Below, piece after piece: positions 7,632 through 14,826 of a stretch of 35,233 bases of DNA. Under the pieces are notes generated by a model. It ran no database searches. It saw only the letters and a program-made list of their open reading frames with translations, and was not told where the DNA came from. The DNA lies in contig DADP01000019.1 of assembly GCA_002495025.1 (NCBI GenBank), positions 1 to 35,233 of the forward strand, read 5' to 3'. Source of the DNA: Desulfurococcaceae archaeon UBA285. GTDB taxonomy: Archaea > Thermoproteota > Thermoprotei_A > Sulfolobales > Desulfurococcaceae. The position numbers and the translations under genes were made by a program. Each line of letters starts with the position of its first letter. Position 1 is the first letter of the stretch.

Positions 7632-8708
7632 ATGTCCAAGCGCATACAAAAAATAATTGTAGTGTATATCTTGATATTGCTCTCTGCGAGTATTTTAACT
7701 AGTTGGATAATTCAAACTCAGAATTCCATAATATTAACTGATACACTTGGTAGAACAATAGAGTTTAATAAACCACCCAGCCGCGTAGTTACTCTTTCAC
7801 CATCAATAACAGAGATAATGAGTGAACTCGGCGTTCTCGATGCTATTATCGGTGCAGATACGTATTCATACAATGACTGGTATTTGAATATAAGTAGAAT
7901 TCTAATAAACCAAAATGTTTCAGTAGTGGGTGGTTATTGGTGGAGTACTATTAAAGTAGAAGAAATATTAAAATTAAACCCTGATGTAGTTCTAGCTGAT
8001 AAAGGTGCACATCGACCACTACTAGAAACCCTTGAGTCATATGGATTGAAAACCATATACTTACATGGTGGTTCTGCTACAAGCATAAACGATGTTTACA
8101 ATGACATATACACTATTGGACTACTTTTCAATAGAACAGAAAGAGCACTAGAATTAATAAATGAAATAAGTGAAGTTTTAGAGAGTAGTAGAACACTGCT
8201 AGAACCATACCGAGAGAAGAGAGTTTTGGTAGTAATTGATTTATGGCAGGGTATATGGGTGGCTGGTAGGGGAACATATATAGACGATTTACTCTCAAAA
8301 CTTGGATTGATAAATGCAGCTGATCTATATGGATGGGGAAGTGTAAACATTGAAACAGTGTACAGGTGGAATCCAGATCTAATAATTATCGCGTGTTCAT
8401 ATCCAGAAGACACTATTAGATCAGCCGGCCTCTACGACCTTGAAAAACCAGTAGTGCAATTAAATGAAACAGAAATAGATATATTATCGAGACCAGGGCC
8501 AATGCTTAAACTTGCACCCAGAGTAGTATTTAATACCTTAATAAAAGCTCTTGGAAACCAAACAAATACTACTCAACAACCAGTACAACAATTTACACGC
8601 GAGAAGAAAACAGATATAGACATAGTATTAACCACTGGATTAGTAATAGTAGCTGTAGCATTAATTATATTAGGTATACTAGTAGCAGGGAAAAAGAAGA
8701 CTAGCTAG
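7632..8708 (+). CDS. BtuF/FecB-type ABC transporter substrate-binding protein, membrane-anchored at both ends
   Basis: The 358-residue extracytoplasmic protein has an N-terminal signal-anchor helix (residues 5-28) and a helical-backbone metal/cobalamin/siderophore-binding fold (periplasmic-binding class III). The fold includes VTLSPSITEIMSELG, the usual LNPDVVLAD strand and the second-lobe segment WNPDLIII. A short Thr/Gln-rich tail and a C-terminal transmembrane helix (about 326-350) ending in Lys-Lys-Lys follow. The ligand is probably cobalamin or an Fe(III) chelate (family knowledge). A longer frame starts at TTG 7602, but the GGTG at 7619-7622 lies 9 bases before the ATG at 7632 and fits the signal peptide. 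No permease or ATPase gene is adjacent, so the transporter partners lie elsewhere. Confidence 0.9.
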   Translation: MSKRIQKIIVVYILILLSASILTSWIIQTQNSIILTDTLGRTIEFNKPPSRVVTLSPSITEIMSELGVLDAIIGADTYSYNDWYLNISRILINQNVSVVGGYWWSTIKVEEILKLNPDVVLADKGAHRPLLETLESYGLKTIYLHGGSATSINDVYNDIYTIGLLFNRTERALELINEISEVLESSRTLLEPYREKRVLVVIDLWQGIWVAGRGTYIDDLLSKLGLINAADLYGWGSVNIETVYRWNPDLIIIACSYPEDTIRSAGLYDLEKPVVQLNETEIDILSRPGPMLKLAPRVVFNTLIKALGNQTNTTQQPVQQFTREKKTDIDIVLTTGLVIVAVALIILGILVAGKKKTS

Positions 8709-8719
8709 AATCTTTTTAT
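8709..8719 (+). terminator. T-rich tract between convergent genes
   Basis: The 11 bp between the two convergent stop codons contain a run of T (8713-8717) directly after the binding-protein stop. Archaeal termination commonly uses such T tracts. No hairpin is evident. Confidence 0.4.
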
Positions 8720-10291
8720 CTAAAACACTCTTATTCCACCTACATAGGTTTCTAATACATTTATACACCTTAATTCTCTATCAGGTGTATCCAAGGGATC
8801 TCTATCTACTATTATAAAGTCGGCTAGTTTACCCGGTTCCAGTGTACCAATAGAGTGGCCGCTTCCTACAATTTCAGCTGAACCCTGAGTATATGCGTGG
8901 AGGGCATCTATTATTGATAACGCTTGATCCCTTGTGTCTTCATAGTATGGAATATTTTCATATCTACCCCGAGTTACAGCGGCGTATATTGTCTCCCATG
9001 GATTTACGGGTTCAACAGGGGCGTCTGTTGAAAATCCAATTGTTAAACCGTTTTCAATTAATGTTTTAAATCTATACAGCCACTTTACTCTTTTTTCACC
9101 AAGTCTGTTTTTAGCCCACCAATCCGTGATTATGAAGTGTGGTTGAACGGATATCATGGGTTTTAGTTCTCTTAGTACTTCTAACTGGTCGTCTCTTATG
9201 AGAGATGCGTGTTCTATTCTATGTTTTACTCTACTTGAACCAGCTTCTCTAAATGCTTGTAGTACGGTGTCGAGTGCTCTATCACCGATTGCGTGGACTG
9301 CTACTTGCAGTCCATGTCTACTTGCGTCTACTACTATCCTAGTTAATTCCTCTGGGTCTAATGCAGGCCCTCCACTATTGGATGGATCATCACTATATGG
9401 CTCACTAAGCCACGCTGTTCTAGATCCAAGCGATCCATCTGCAAATAATTTTATACCCATTATCTTCAAGTATTCATCTCCAAATCCAGATTTAACACCT
9501 AGATTCTTCAATAAATCGAGTGTGTTTTCCTCGCCGTCGCGGTGGTATAGGTAGAGTCTAACACGGATTTTGAGTTCTCCAAGAGACCATAGTTTCACTA
9601 TTGCTTTCAACACTCGGAGGTTGCATCCTGCTACTCCAATACTGGTCACACCGTGTTGCAACAAGTGTTCTTGTGCTGTTTTAACGAGGTGTAGATAGTC
9701 TTCCTCGCTTAGGTCGTTTTTTATTTTTTCTCTTACATATCTCAGTGCGTTTTCAAATAATACTCCAGTAGGCTCTCCATTCTCGTCTCTATCTATTCCC
9801 TCAACTTGTTTATCTATAATGCCTGATTCTATTAACCCCTTGGTGTTTACTACACCAGCATGTAGACAGACCCTTGTTAGCAATACTGGTCTGTCTTCTA
9901 CTACTTCATCTAGGTCTCGCCGGGTTGGCCATCTTTTTTCTTCTAGTAATTCGTGGTCCCAGCCGTGTCCTAGAATCCATTTAAATCTTGTTTTTGAAGC
10001 ATATTCACGTAGCTTCTCTTTGATTTCTGCTATGCTTTTCACTCCCCTTAGATCAAGGGTGGAAATTGCTAGTCCAAGTGTGTCTATGTGTAAGTGTGAA
10101 TCTATAAATCCAGGTAGTACAACTCTATTCTTTAAATCTACTACTTCTCCACCAAGTGTTTTTACTAGTTCAAGTGCTCTATTAGAACTGCCAACATAGA
10201 GCACTCTATTATTGCTTACAACCATGCCATCTGTTATTCTCAATGGTTTAAAAGATATATATATACGTCCATTTATAAAAGCTCTAATCAA
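8720..10291 (-). CDS. YtcJ-like metal-dependent amidohydrolase (Amidohydro_3)
   Basis: The 523-residue protein has the amidohydrolase TIM-barrel architecture flanked by a small beta-sandwich. It shows GRIY at the N-terminus, the metal-binding HxH in LPGFIDSHLHIDTLG, the LGHGWDHE segment typical of the YtcJ group, GVTSIGV, a probable metal His in VAVHAIGDRA, HRIEHASL, and the late Asp in GFSTDAPVEPVNPWE. The C-terminus closes with GTLEPGKLADFIIVDRDPL. Substrates in this group are poorly defined (formamides, N-substituted amides). TTG 10291 is chosen because GGTG (10300-10303) is 8 bases upstream; the in-frame TTG at 10297 is too close to it. It starts 14 bp after the DHH gene and is probably in one operon with it. 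Confidence 0.92.
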   Translation of the reverse strand: MIRAFINGRIYISFKPLRITDGMVVSNNRVLYVGSSNRALELVKTLGGEVVDLKNRVVLPGFIDSHLHIDTLGLAISTLDLRGVKSIAEIKEKLREYASKTRFKWILGHGWDHELLEEKRWPTRRDLDEVVEDRPVLLTRVCLHAGVVNTKGLIESGIIDKQVEGIDRDENGEPTGVLFENALRYVREKIKNDLSEEDYLHLVKTAQEHLLQHGVTSIGVAGCNLRVLKAIVKLWSLGELKIRVRLYLYHRDGEENTLDLLKNLGVKSGFGDEYLKIMGIKLFADGSLGSRTAWLSEPYSDDPSNSGGPALDPEELTRIVVDASRHGLQVAVHAIGDRALDTVLQAFREAGSSRVKHRIEHASLIRDDQLEVLRELKPMISVQPHFIITDWWAKNRLGEKRVKWLYRFKTLIENGLTIGFSTDAPVEPVNPWETIYAAVTRGRYENIPYYEDTRDQALSIIDALHAYTQGSAEIVGSGHSIGTLEPGKLADFIIVDRDPLDTPDRELRCINVLETYVGGIRVF

Positions 10292-10305
10292 ATTCAATAC
10301 ACCAT

Positions 10306-11280
10306 TTAATCCTCTCCAAGCATTTTATTTAACTCCACCAGGAATAAATAAAATAAACTACGTGGAAGTCTAGCGCCAGCGGCAAACGGATGTCCTCCAC
10401 CATGAATACCTAGTTTTCTACTTAGTTTTCTCAGTATAGTGTTTAAATCGTGTTTTCCACTCCCACGTAGGCTTATTACATATAGATCTCTTCTCTCTTC
10501 TATTGCTAGCCCCACTTCTACTCCTCCATAGATCCGGGCGTAGTTTGCAGCTCGCCCTATACTGCCAGGTGGGTTTATAACATATGCGATTTTACCGTGG
10601 ATTTTAAGATTGTTTTTAACCCATATCCGCATGTTTTCATCTATTTCTGCTTGTTTAATACTTCTAGCGACTAGTTCTTGGTATTGACTTGGTAGAGCGT
10701 TCTTCGACAAGTATTCTACTACTGTTCTCTTGAATTCATGGTCTCTTCTAGAGCCTTCAAGCCCCTGGGATAAAACACCTGCTTCGAGATAGATCATTCT
10801 TTTATCCCATCTCCACAATTCCTCTTTAACCCATGGCGTTTCATCGAGATAGTCTGAAATAGCTCCATACAAGCCAACACGTCCATACTCGTTTGAAAGG
10901 CCTTTTTCATAGAGATATCGATATGTCAGCTCGGATGCCGAACAACACGTGTTGTGAACCCACTCAATGCCTCTGGGGGGCTCAAAGCCTTCTGGTAGTG
11001 GGTGGTGGTCTATGTATACGACGAGTCCTTGGCGACTATATTCCTCGAGGGTTTTTACCAACTCGTTTGCCATTATTTCATCAATTGCAATATCTACTAT
11101 GAATACATTGTCTCCGGGTTTAGTTGTCTCCCTGAGATCTCCTATTAATCCCACTGGATGTGTAAAGAAGACCCTTGTATTACACTTATCTCTTAAATAC
11201 GTGAGGAGGAGTGAGGCCGAGCAAACGCCATCTCCATCTCCATGTGCTAATACAATACAATTAGACAAGTATAACACCAT
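10306..11280 (-). CDS. DHH-family phosphoesterase (archaeal RecJ/NrnA-like)
   Basis: The 324-residue protein shows the DHH motifs in order: HGDGDGVCS (residues 13-21), FIVDIAID, the DHH signature YIDHHPLP (about 88-95) and the fourth Asp in AISDYLDE. A DHHA1 domain ends with the phosphate-binding GGGHPFAAGARLP near residue 295. These Mn-dependent enzymes cleave single-stranded nucleic acid ends or small oligonucleotides; the exact substrate (RecJ-like exonuclease versus nanoRNase/pApase) is not decided here. The ATG at 11280 lies about 24 bp below a TATA box, suggesting leaderless translation. A TTG at 11268 with an upstream GGTG is an alternative start. The gene is first of a two-gene operon with the amidohydrolase, and its promoter carries a striking set of inverted repeats. 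Confidence 0.9.
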   Translation of the reverse strand: MVLYLSNCIVLAHGDGDGVCSASLLLTYLRDKCNTRVFFTHPVGLIGDLRETTKPGDNVFIVDIAIDEIMANELVKTLEEYSRQGLVVYIDHHPLPEGFEPPRGIEWVHNTCCSASELTYRYLYEKGLSNEYGRVGLYGAISDYLDETPWVKEELWRWDKRMIYLEAGVLSQGLEGSRRDHEFKRTVVEYLSKNALPSQYQELVARSIKQAEIDENMRIWVKNNLKIHGKIAYVINPPGSIGRAANYARIYGGVEVGLAIEERRDLYVISLRGSGKHDLNTILRKLSRKLGIHGGGHPFAAGARLPRSLFYLFLVELNKMLGED

Positions 11281-11286
11281 GGATCT

Positions 11287-11325
11287 CTAGTCTAATAAAG
11301 AATATATGTCTAACTCTTAGACTAG
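11287..11325. promoter_or_regulatory. Operator-like inverted repeats flanking the TATA box of the DHH operon
   Basis: CTAGTCTAA (11287-11295) and its exact reverse complement TTAGACTAG (11317-11325) bracket a minus-strand TATA-like stretch (about 11297-11307). A third half-site GTCTAA lies at 11308-11313 and forms a second, tighter palindrome with TTAGAC (11317-11322) around CTC. The predicted start is at the ATG (11280). The arrangement suits a dimeric regulator controlling the DHH-amidohydrolase operon. Confidence 0.55.
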
Positions 11326-11392
11326 TAGCTAGCAGATGAGCAGTAGTAAAAATGGAATTTTACTTTTTAACTCCCCAAATCCTTACTTTTAC

Positions 11393-11863
11393 TTATTTGC
11401 CGTAAAATGCTGGAAGTAGTGTTATTAGCTTTATTCTCTCAGAGATATCGTATTCTCTTCCACCGACAAATCCACGCCACGCCACTATTCCTCCGTCTTG
11501 ATCCAATAGTATTGAAACGTCTAGATCTCCATTACTTCTAAGTGTAGCTATTACATAGTTATAATCTCTGAATTTACTCGAGGACACTACAAAGAAGGAG
11601 AGTAGATCTTCAATAGTCCACGTTGGTTTTAAATCTAGTGATGCTACTAGTGGTGCTTTAAGCAAAGTCATCGCTAGATTTACAAGGTCTAATGCCTCCT
11701 CGGGTGAAACAGTTAGTTTAGGTGGAGTTGGTGGCTTAGGTGGTGCTGGTTTTGCTTCAACGCTCGGCGGCGGGGGAGGTGTAGTGGGCGGCTTCGCTTC
11801 TACCCTGGCCTTTGGTGACTCCTCTTTCACTTCTGGTCGACAAGATACATCACCAGTAAGCAC
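11393..11863 (-). CDS. Short paralogue: proline-rich leader plus SPEEALDLVNLAM domain
   Basis: The 156-residue protein has about 45 N-terminal residues rich in Pro/Lys/Glu, then one folded domain starting TVSPEEALDLVNLAM and including YVIATLRS and GGIVAWRGFVGG. That domain closely matches the C-terminal domain of the protein at 5936-6952, and the two genes share about 87% nucleotide identity over an 85-bp stretch (11627-11711 versus 6203-6287). It lacks the N-terminal domain of the larger copy. A stop codon lies in frame 18 bp upstream of the GTG start, so the short form is genuine or the larger N-terminus was lost. An A/T-rich TATA-like tract (about 11892-11910) would put the transcript start close to the GTG. 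The function is unknown; no membrane segment or signal peptide is seen. Confidence 0.75.
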   Translation of the reverse strand: MLTGDVSCRPEVKEESPKARVEAKPPTTPPPPPSVEAKPAPPKPPTPPKLTVSPEEALDLVNLAMTLLKAPLVASLDLKPTWTIEDLLSFFVVSSSKFRDYNYVIATLRSNGDLDVSILLDQDGGIVAWRGFVGGREYDISERIKLITLLPAFYGK

Positions 11864-12132
11864 CCTAGTTTTATTGTATTATAGGCCTCTTAAATAAATA
11901 TATAAATAAATATATATTGTAAATAAAAAAGATTCGCTTATTATCCAATTATTACTTCCACGCTGACGGGAAATATGTGGGATTTGCATGCTATGCATAG
12001 TGTTTAATCCTTTACATGTATTACATGGTAGCAACTATAAACTACTAGCTAATAGAGAAGCACTTGTAGGTTTTAATTCGAGGCTAAATAATATACGTTG
12101 TTTAAATGCTCGTAAATCATGTGATTTAAATA
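11864..12132. other. 269-bp intergenic region without a recognisable gene
   Basis: The region is very A/T-rich near 11880-11930, which is the promoter of the downstream paralogue. It then has mixed sequence with no open frame of note. It holds TGCAT-GCT-ATGCA (near 11984) and, just after the stop of the 12133 gene, AAATCA-TG-TGATTT (12114-12127), a 6-bp inverted repeat. I see no tRNA, C/D-box signature or repeat array. Confidence 0.5.
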
Positions 12133-12510
12133 TTATTTAACTAGTATTGATTTCACCAAAGTAGCTAGTTCGCTGTCCCCGGGTGATCCAGGGTAGACAT
12201 TGTCTACTACAATAACTCCTTGGCTTTTTAACCAGGTTTTAATATGTCCTGGTATGCTTTTCAATGATGCTATTATTGATTGTTCTGGTTGTAGTATATC
12301 TTTAACTAATAGTATTTTCTTTACGTCTTTAGCCCATGTATTATAGTCCTGTGTATTAGTTATTATCATTAGTTTAATACTTGGATCAGTGGGTAAATCC
12401 TCACATGTACCAGCATGTGTAAAGACCAAGTCTACTTTGAGGTCTCCTGGTTCTCGACGGAGGAGTCTCTTGGCCCTATCATATAATTGTCGGAGTCTAC
12501 TGAAATTCAA
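12133..12510 (-). CDS. Hypothetical protein, 125 residues
   Basis: I do not recognise this protein. It has a basic N-terminal helix (about residues 3-20, Arg/Lys-rich), then alternating strands and helices (KVDLVFTHAG, KLMIITNTQ, GVIVVDNVYPG) suggestive of a small alpha/beta fold. It is probably soluble. The TTG start at 12510 lies inside the last codons of the upstream 64-residue gene (14-bp overlap) and has no clear ribosome site, so it would depend on translational coupling. A downstream TTG at the start of LVFTHAG is another possibility. Codon use (AGA/CTA/GTA-rich) matches its neighbours, which supports it being a real gene. Confidence 0.6.
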   Translation of the reverse strand: MNFSRLRQLYDRAKRLLRREPGDLKVDLVFTHAGTCEDLPTDPSIKLMIITNTQDYNTWAKDVKKILLVKDILQPEQSIIASLKSIPGHIKTWLKSQGVIVVDNVYPGSPGDSELATLVKSILVK

Positions 12511-12691
12511 GTATTTGCTTCGATTTAACTAAATCCGTGCTGACAGTGTAGCAGTATTCATTTCCCCTTTTCTCTCTTATACTGGTATACCGTGAAATAT
12601 GGATTAATCTATTACCCTCTACTATAAAATAGTATCTTCCCGCGTCAAAGCCTCGTAGTTTATCGCAAATGTTAATGGTGTTTTGCTGCAA
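12497..12691 (-). CDS. Hypothetical small protein, 64 residues
   Basis: I do not recognise this protein. A short strand-rich sequence (RYYFIVEGNRLIHISRY, NEYCYTVST) suggests a small beta domain. The frame extends to a GTG at 12700. The GGTG at 12698-12701 is 6 bases before the TTG at 12691 and overlaps the GTG itself, so the TTG is preferred. It overlaps the following 125-residue gene by 14 bp, and the two probably form a two-gene transcript. It could be spurious, but the ribosome site and the overlap argue for coding. Confidence 0.5.
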   Translation of the reverse strand: MQQNTINICDKLRGFDAGRYYFIVEGNRLIHISRYTSIREKRGNEYCYTVSTDLVKSKQILEFQ

Positions 12692-12880
12692 AAAACACAC
12701 CTATGCTGTTAAAATTTGAATAAGGGCTACTTTATTTTTGATTAATGGAAATATTTCTTAAAGACACTGCTGGGTATAATTCACCATGTAGAAAGATAGA
12801 AGAGATATATAAGTATTGACAGTATTATTGATTCTCCCAAGTGTTTTTCAACAGCGTCTTAGAGGAGTTGAAAACAAGTG

Positions 12881-14047
12881 TTAAAGCCCGAGTGCAATAC
12901 TTAAATTACTCTCTGTTAGAATGGAGTCTAGTAGCTCCTTCGGGTTTATTTTTGGATACTCGTATTTCCTTGTTGGTTGTGGTTCATCGAAATACCCTAA
13001 TTCTCTAAGAGTTTTCAAAATGAATTCTCTCCCTCTGTCATCAGGTATTTGTGAGTGATATATTGAAGAAATACTTTCAAGGATCATTTCTAGAACATGT
13101 GCTTCACCTTTCTCTGCATGTATATGTGGACTTAGAGATTCAACTTGGTATATTTCAACATGTCCGGGGAGCGATGGACACAAACCTCTATCTACATTAA
13201 CATAGCATTTTTCAAGTATACTAACTAATTCCTGTGTTTCAATAGAAAAACCACTTCCATATACTAATTCCCTCGCTAGATCAATGCTCATAGCGTGTTC
13301 TCCACTATTCGACGTTTTAATTATATCGGTTTCGATCCTCCTCTTTAACGATAGTACTTTATTAAATACTTCGTTAACCGTGCTCGATGCTCTTCCCTGT
13401 CTTCTATAGTAGAATTCCTGAGAGGCCATCCATGCTTTATAACCCCAGTAGATTCTAACCATTTTGTATTTAGACTCGCTCATGGAAAGCATTGTATAAT
13501 AGATTAAAGAATACTCTAATACAACACTTGGAATATAGTTGTCGGCATCTACAAATGCAATGTTTTTAGCTCCTAGTCCATCAGCTAATAAAACTCCTAT
13601 AAGCATACCCTCGCCTTTTCCATCTCGTACTAGGGAATTATCGTCAATTAGAGATGAATAACGGTCTCTTAGTTTATCTGCTATACACTTGTCTTTCTGG
13701 TGTACTACTATGATTTCTCGACCAGTACTTCTATAAATTGTTTTTGCAACGTCTAATTCTAGTTTATATAGGTTGAAAGGAGCGATTGCAGAGTTTGAAA
13801 CCACAATGATTGGTGAATAGTATGGTATAGCCCTTAAAACACCCTCTAATGCTAATAGATCCTCGTTTTTAACTGGAACTATAAATACAGTCGAGCTCGC
13901 CACGTCTTCTAGTTCTCTAAAACTGGAGATATTATAGCCGCCCGGCCTTCCACTACTACTTATTGAGAAGAGGGATTGGACTCTCGACAGTTCATATATT
14001 TCTACTGCACCATAAGCTTCAAATCTAACAGGGTAGTTAATGAGCAT
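12881..14047 (-). CDS. mpgS: Mannosyl-3-phosphoglycerate synthase (GT55)
   Basis: This cytoplasmic glycosyltransferase joins GDP-mannose and 3-phosphoglycerate to mannosyl-3-phosphoglycerate, the precursor of the compatible solute mannosylglycerate. The 388-residue protein can be aligned by eye with the Pyrococcus enzyme. Shared segments include the N-terminal Met-Leu and FGAV-like AYGAVEIYE, VIVP-like FIVPVKNED, IIVVSNS, GKGEGMLIGVLLA, the metal-binding FVDADNYIP, SGEHAMS and SPHIHAEKGEAHV. A GTG 9 bases upstream is in frame, but the ATG at 14047 matches the family N-terminus and sits about 22 bp below the TATA box. No mpgP phosphatase gene is adjacent, which is unusual because the two are often clustered. 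The divergent neighbour is an MscS-related membrane protein. Confidence 0.95.
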   Translation of the reverse strand: MLINYPVRFEAYGAVEIYELSRVQSLFSISSSGRPGGYNISSFRELEDVASSTVFIVPVKNEDLLALEGVLRAIPYYSPIIVVSNSAIAPFNLYKLELDVAKTIYRSTGREIIVVHQKDKCIADKLRDRYSSLIDDNSLVRDGKGEGMLIGVLLADGLGAKNIAFVDADNYIPSVVLEYSLIYYTMLSMSESKYKMVRIYWGYKAWMASQEFYYRRQGRASSTVNEVFNKVLSLKRRIETDIIKTSNSGEHAMSIDLARELVYGSGFSIETQELVSILEKCYVNVDRGLCPSLPGHVEIYQVESLSPHIHAEKGEAHVLEMILESISSIYHSQIPDDRGREFILKTLRELGYFDEPQPTRKYEYPKINPKELLDSILTESNLSIALGL

Positions 14048-14063
14048 TGCTCTCACTGTCCTA

Positions 14064-14094
14064 GTTTATAAAACACTATTACGGTATTATATAT
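14064..14094. promoter_or_regulatory. Divergent promoters for mpgS and the MscS-related gene
   Basis: GTTTATAAAAC (14064-14074) is the likely TATA box for leftward mpgS, giving a start near the ATG at 14047. TATTATATAT (14085-14094) is the likely TATA box for the rightward gene, giving a start close to its TTG at 14107. Both messages would be leaderless or nearly so. The two boxes are about 20 bp apart, so joint regulation is plausible. Confidence 0.5.
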
Positions 14095-14106
14095 GGGCTG
14101 AGTGGT

Positions 14107-14742
14107 TTGAACGAGATCATAGCATACTTCATTAAAATACTCGAGGCTATTGGATACACTTTTGTAATATGGGTACTAGGATATCTTCTTGGACACGCCT
14201 CTAAATACATTATTACTAATATACTTGGAAAACTAGGAGTAGACGAGTTTGTAAAGAGAACGGGTTTAGGTAGAGCTATAAGAAGAACTGGGTTAATGGG
14301 GCATGAATTCTTCGGAATTTTAACTGCATGGATCATATACTTGTTATTTGCATTTCTAGGTCTATATATTGCAGGTGTAAAACTAGAAGTAAAATTCATA
14401 ATAGATATTGCTGAAACAGTAATATACGTGTACATAGCTGGTGGATTAAAACTACTCTTAATAGTGTTAATTGGTTTTACACTAATAGATGTATTTGTTG
14501 GATACATATATAAGAGTACAGAGTTAAAAGCAGAAATGCAAATCCTCTACCCCATGGCCGAGTATATTAGAATAACCCTCTATATAGCCGTAGTAACATA
14601 CGCCGTCGAACAAAGTGGGCTCGGTGTGGGTGTTCTACCAATGCTTTTAATGCCGCTTATTTGGGGAATAACAATACTGATAGTATTGTTTACAATATAC
14701 CTTATTCTTATTTCGATTAGAACTTCACGTGTAACTCAATAG
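14107..14742 (+). CDS. MscS-related membrane protein with conserved TM-helix repeats
   Basis: The 211-residue protein has about five transmembrane helices (roughly residues 12-32, 70-90, 93-130, 148-168 and 178-205). The segment after helix 1, with amphipathic sequence such as NILGKLGVDEFVKRTGLG, resembles the TM_helix repeat (PF05552) found in prokaryotic relatives of mechanosensitive channels. It lacks the C-terminal MscS beta domain, so it may be an accessory or a minimal channel-like protein. It is divergent from the osmolyte gene mpgS across a 59-bp gap, suggesting a role in osmotic or heat stress (inference). The TTG start has no usable ribosome site but lies near the expected transcript start, consistent with leaderless translation. 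Confidence 0.75.
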   Translation: MNEIIAYFIKILEAIGYTFVIWVLGYLLGHASKYIITNILGKLGVDEFVKRTGLGRAIRRTGLMGHEFFGILTAWIIYLLFAFLGLYIAGVKLEVKFIIDIAETVIYVYIAGGLKLLLIVLIGFTLIDVFVGYIYKSTELKAEMQILYPMAEYIRITLYIAVVTYAVEQSGLGVGVLPMLLMPLIWGITILIVLFTIYLILISIRTSRVTQ

Positions 14743-14758
14743 TGGATCATTAATAATA

Positions 14759-14765
14759 GTTTTTA
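14759..14765 (+). terminator. T tract after the MscS-related gene
   Basis: A run of five T begins at 14760, 18 bp past the stop codon, in the gap between convergent genes. It is a plausible archaeal terminator by position. Confidence 0.3.
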
Positions 14766-14826
14766 CACGAGTTTGTAGTATTTGGAGTGCTTTAACTAAC
14801 ACACTGTGTAATTATAGATCGAGGGT

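Noticed and set aside
11864..12132. Search for a C/D-box or other small RNA in the longest intergenic gap
   Set aside because: No paired RTGATGA and CTGA boxes or stable G/C-rich stem were found. The only structure is short A/T palindromes.
12133..12691. Small gene pair as a candidate for the missing mpgP phosphatase
   Set aside because: Neither protein has HAD motifs (DxDxT, Lys, GDxxxD), and both are far shorter than MpgP.
14079..14507. 142-residue minus-strand frame opposite the MscS-related gene
   Set aside because: Its composition (Ser/Thr/Pro/Ile) is that of an antisense shadow. The plus-strand frame shows transmembrane periodicity and a family motif.
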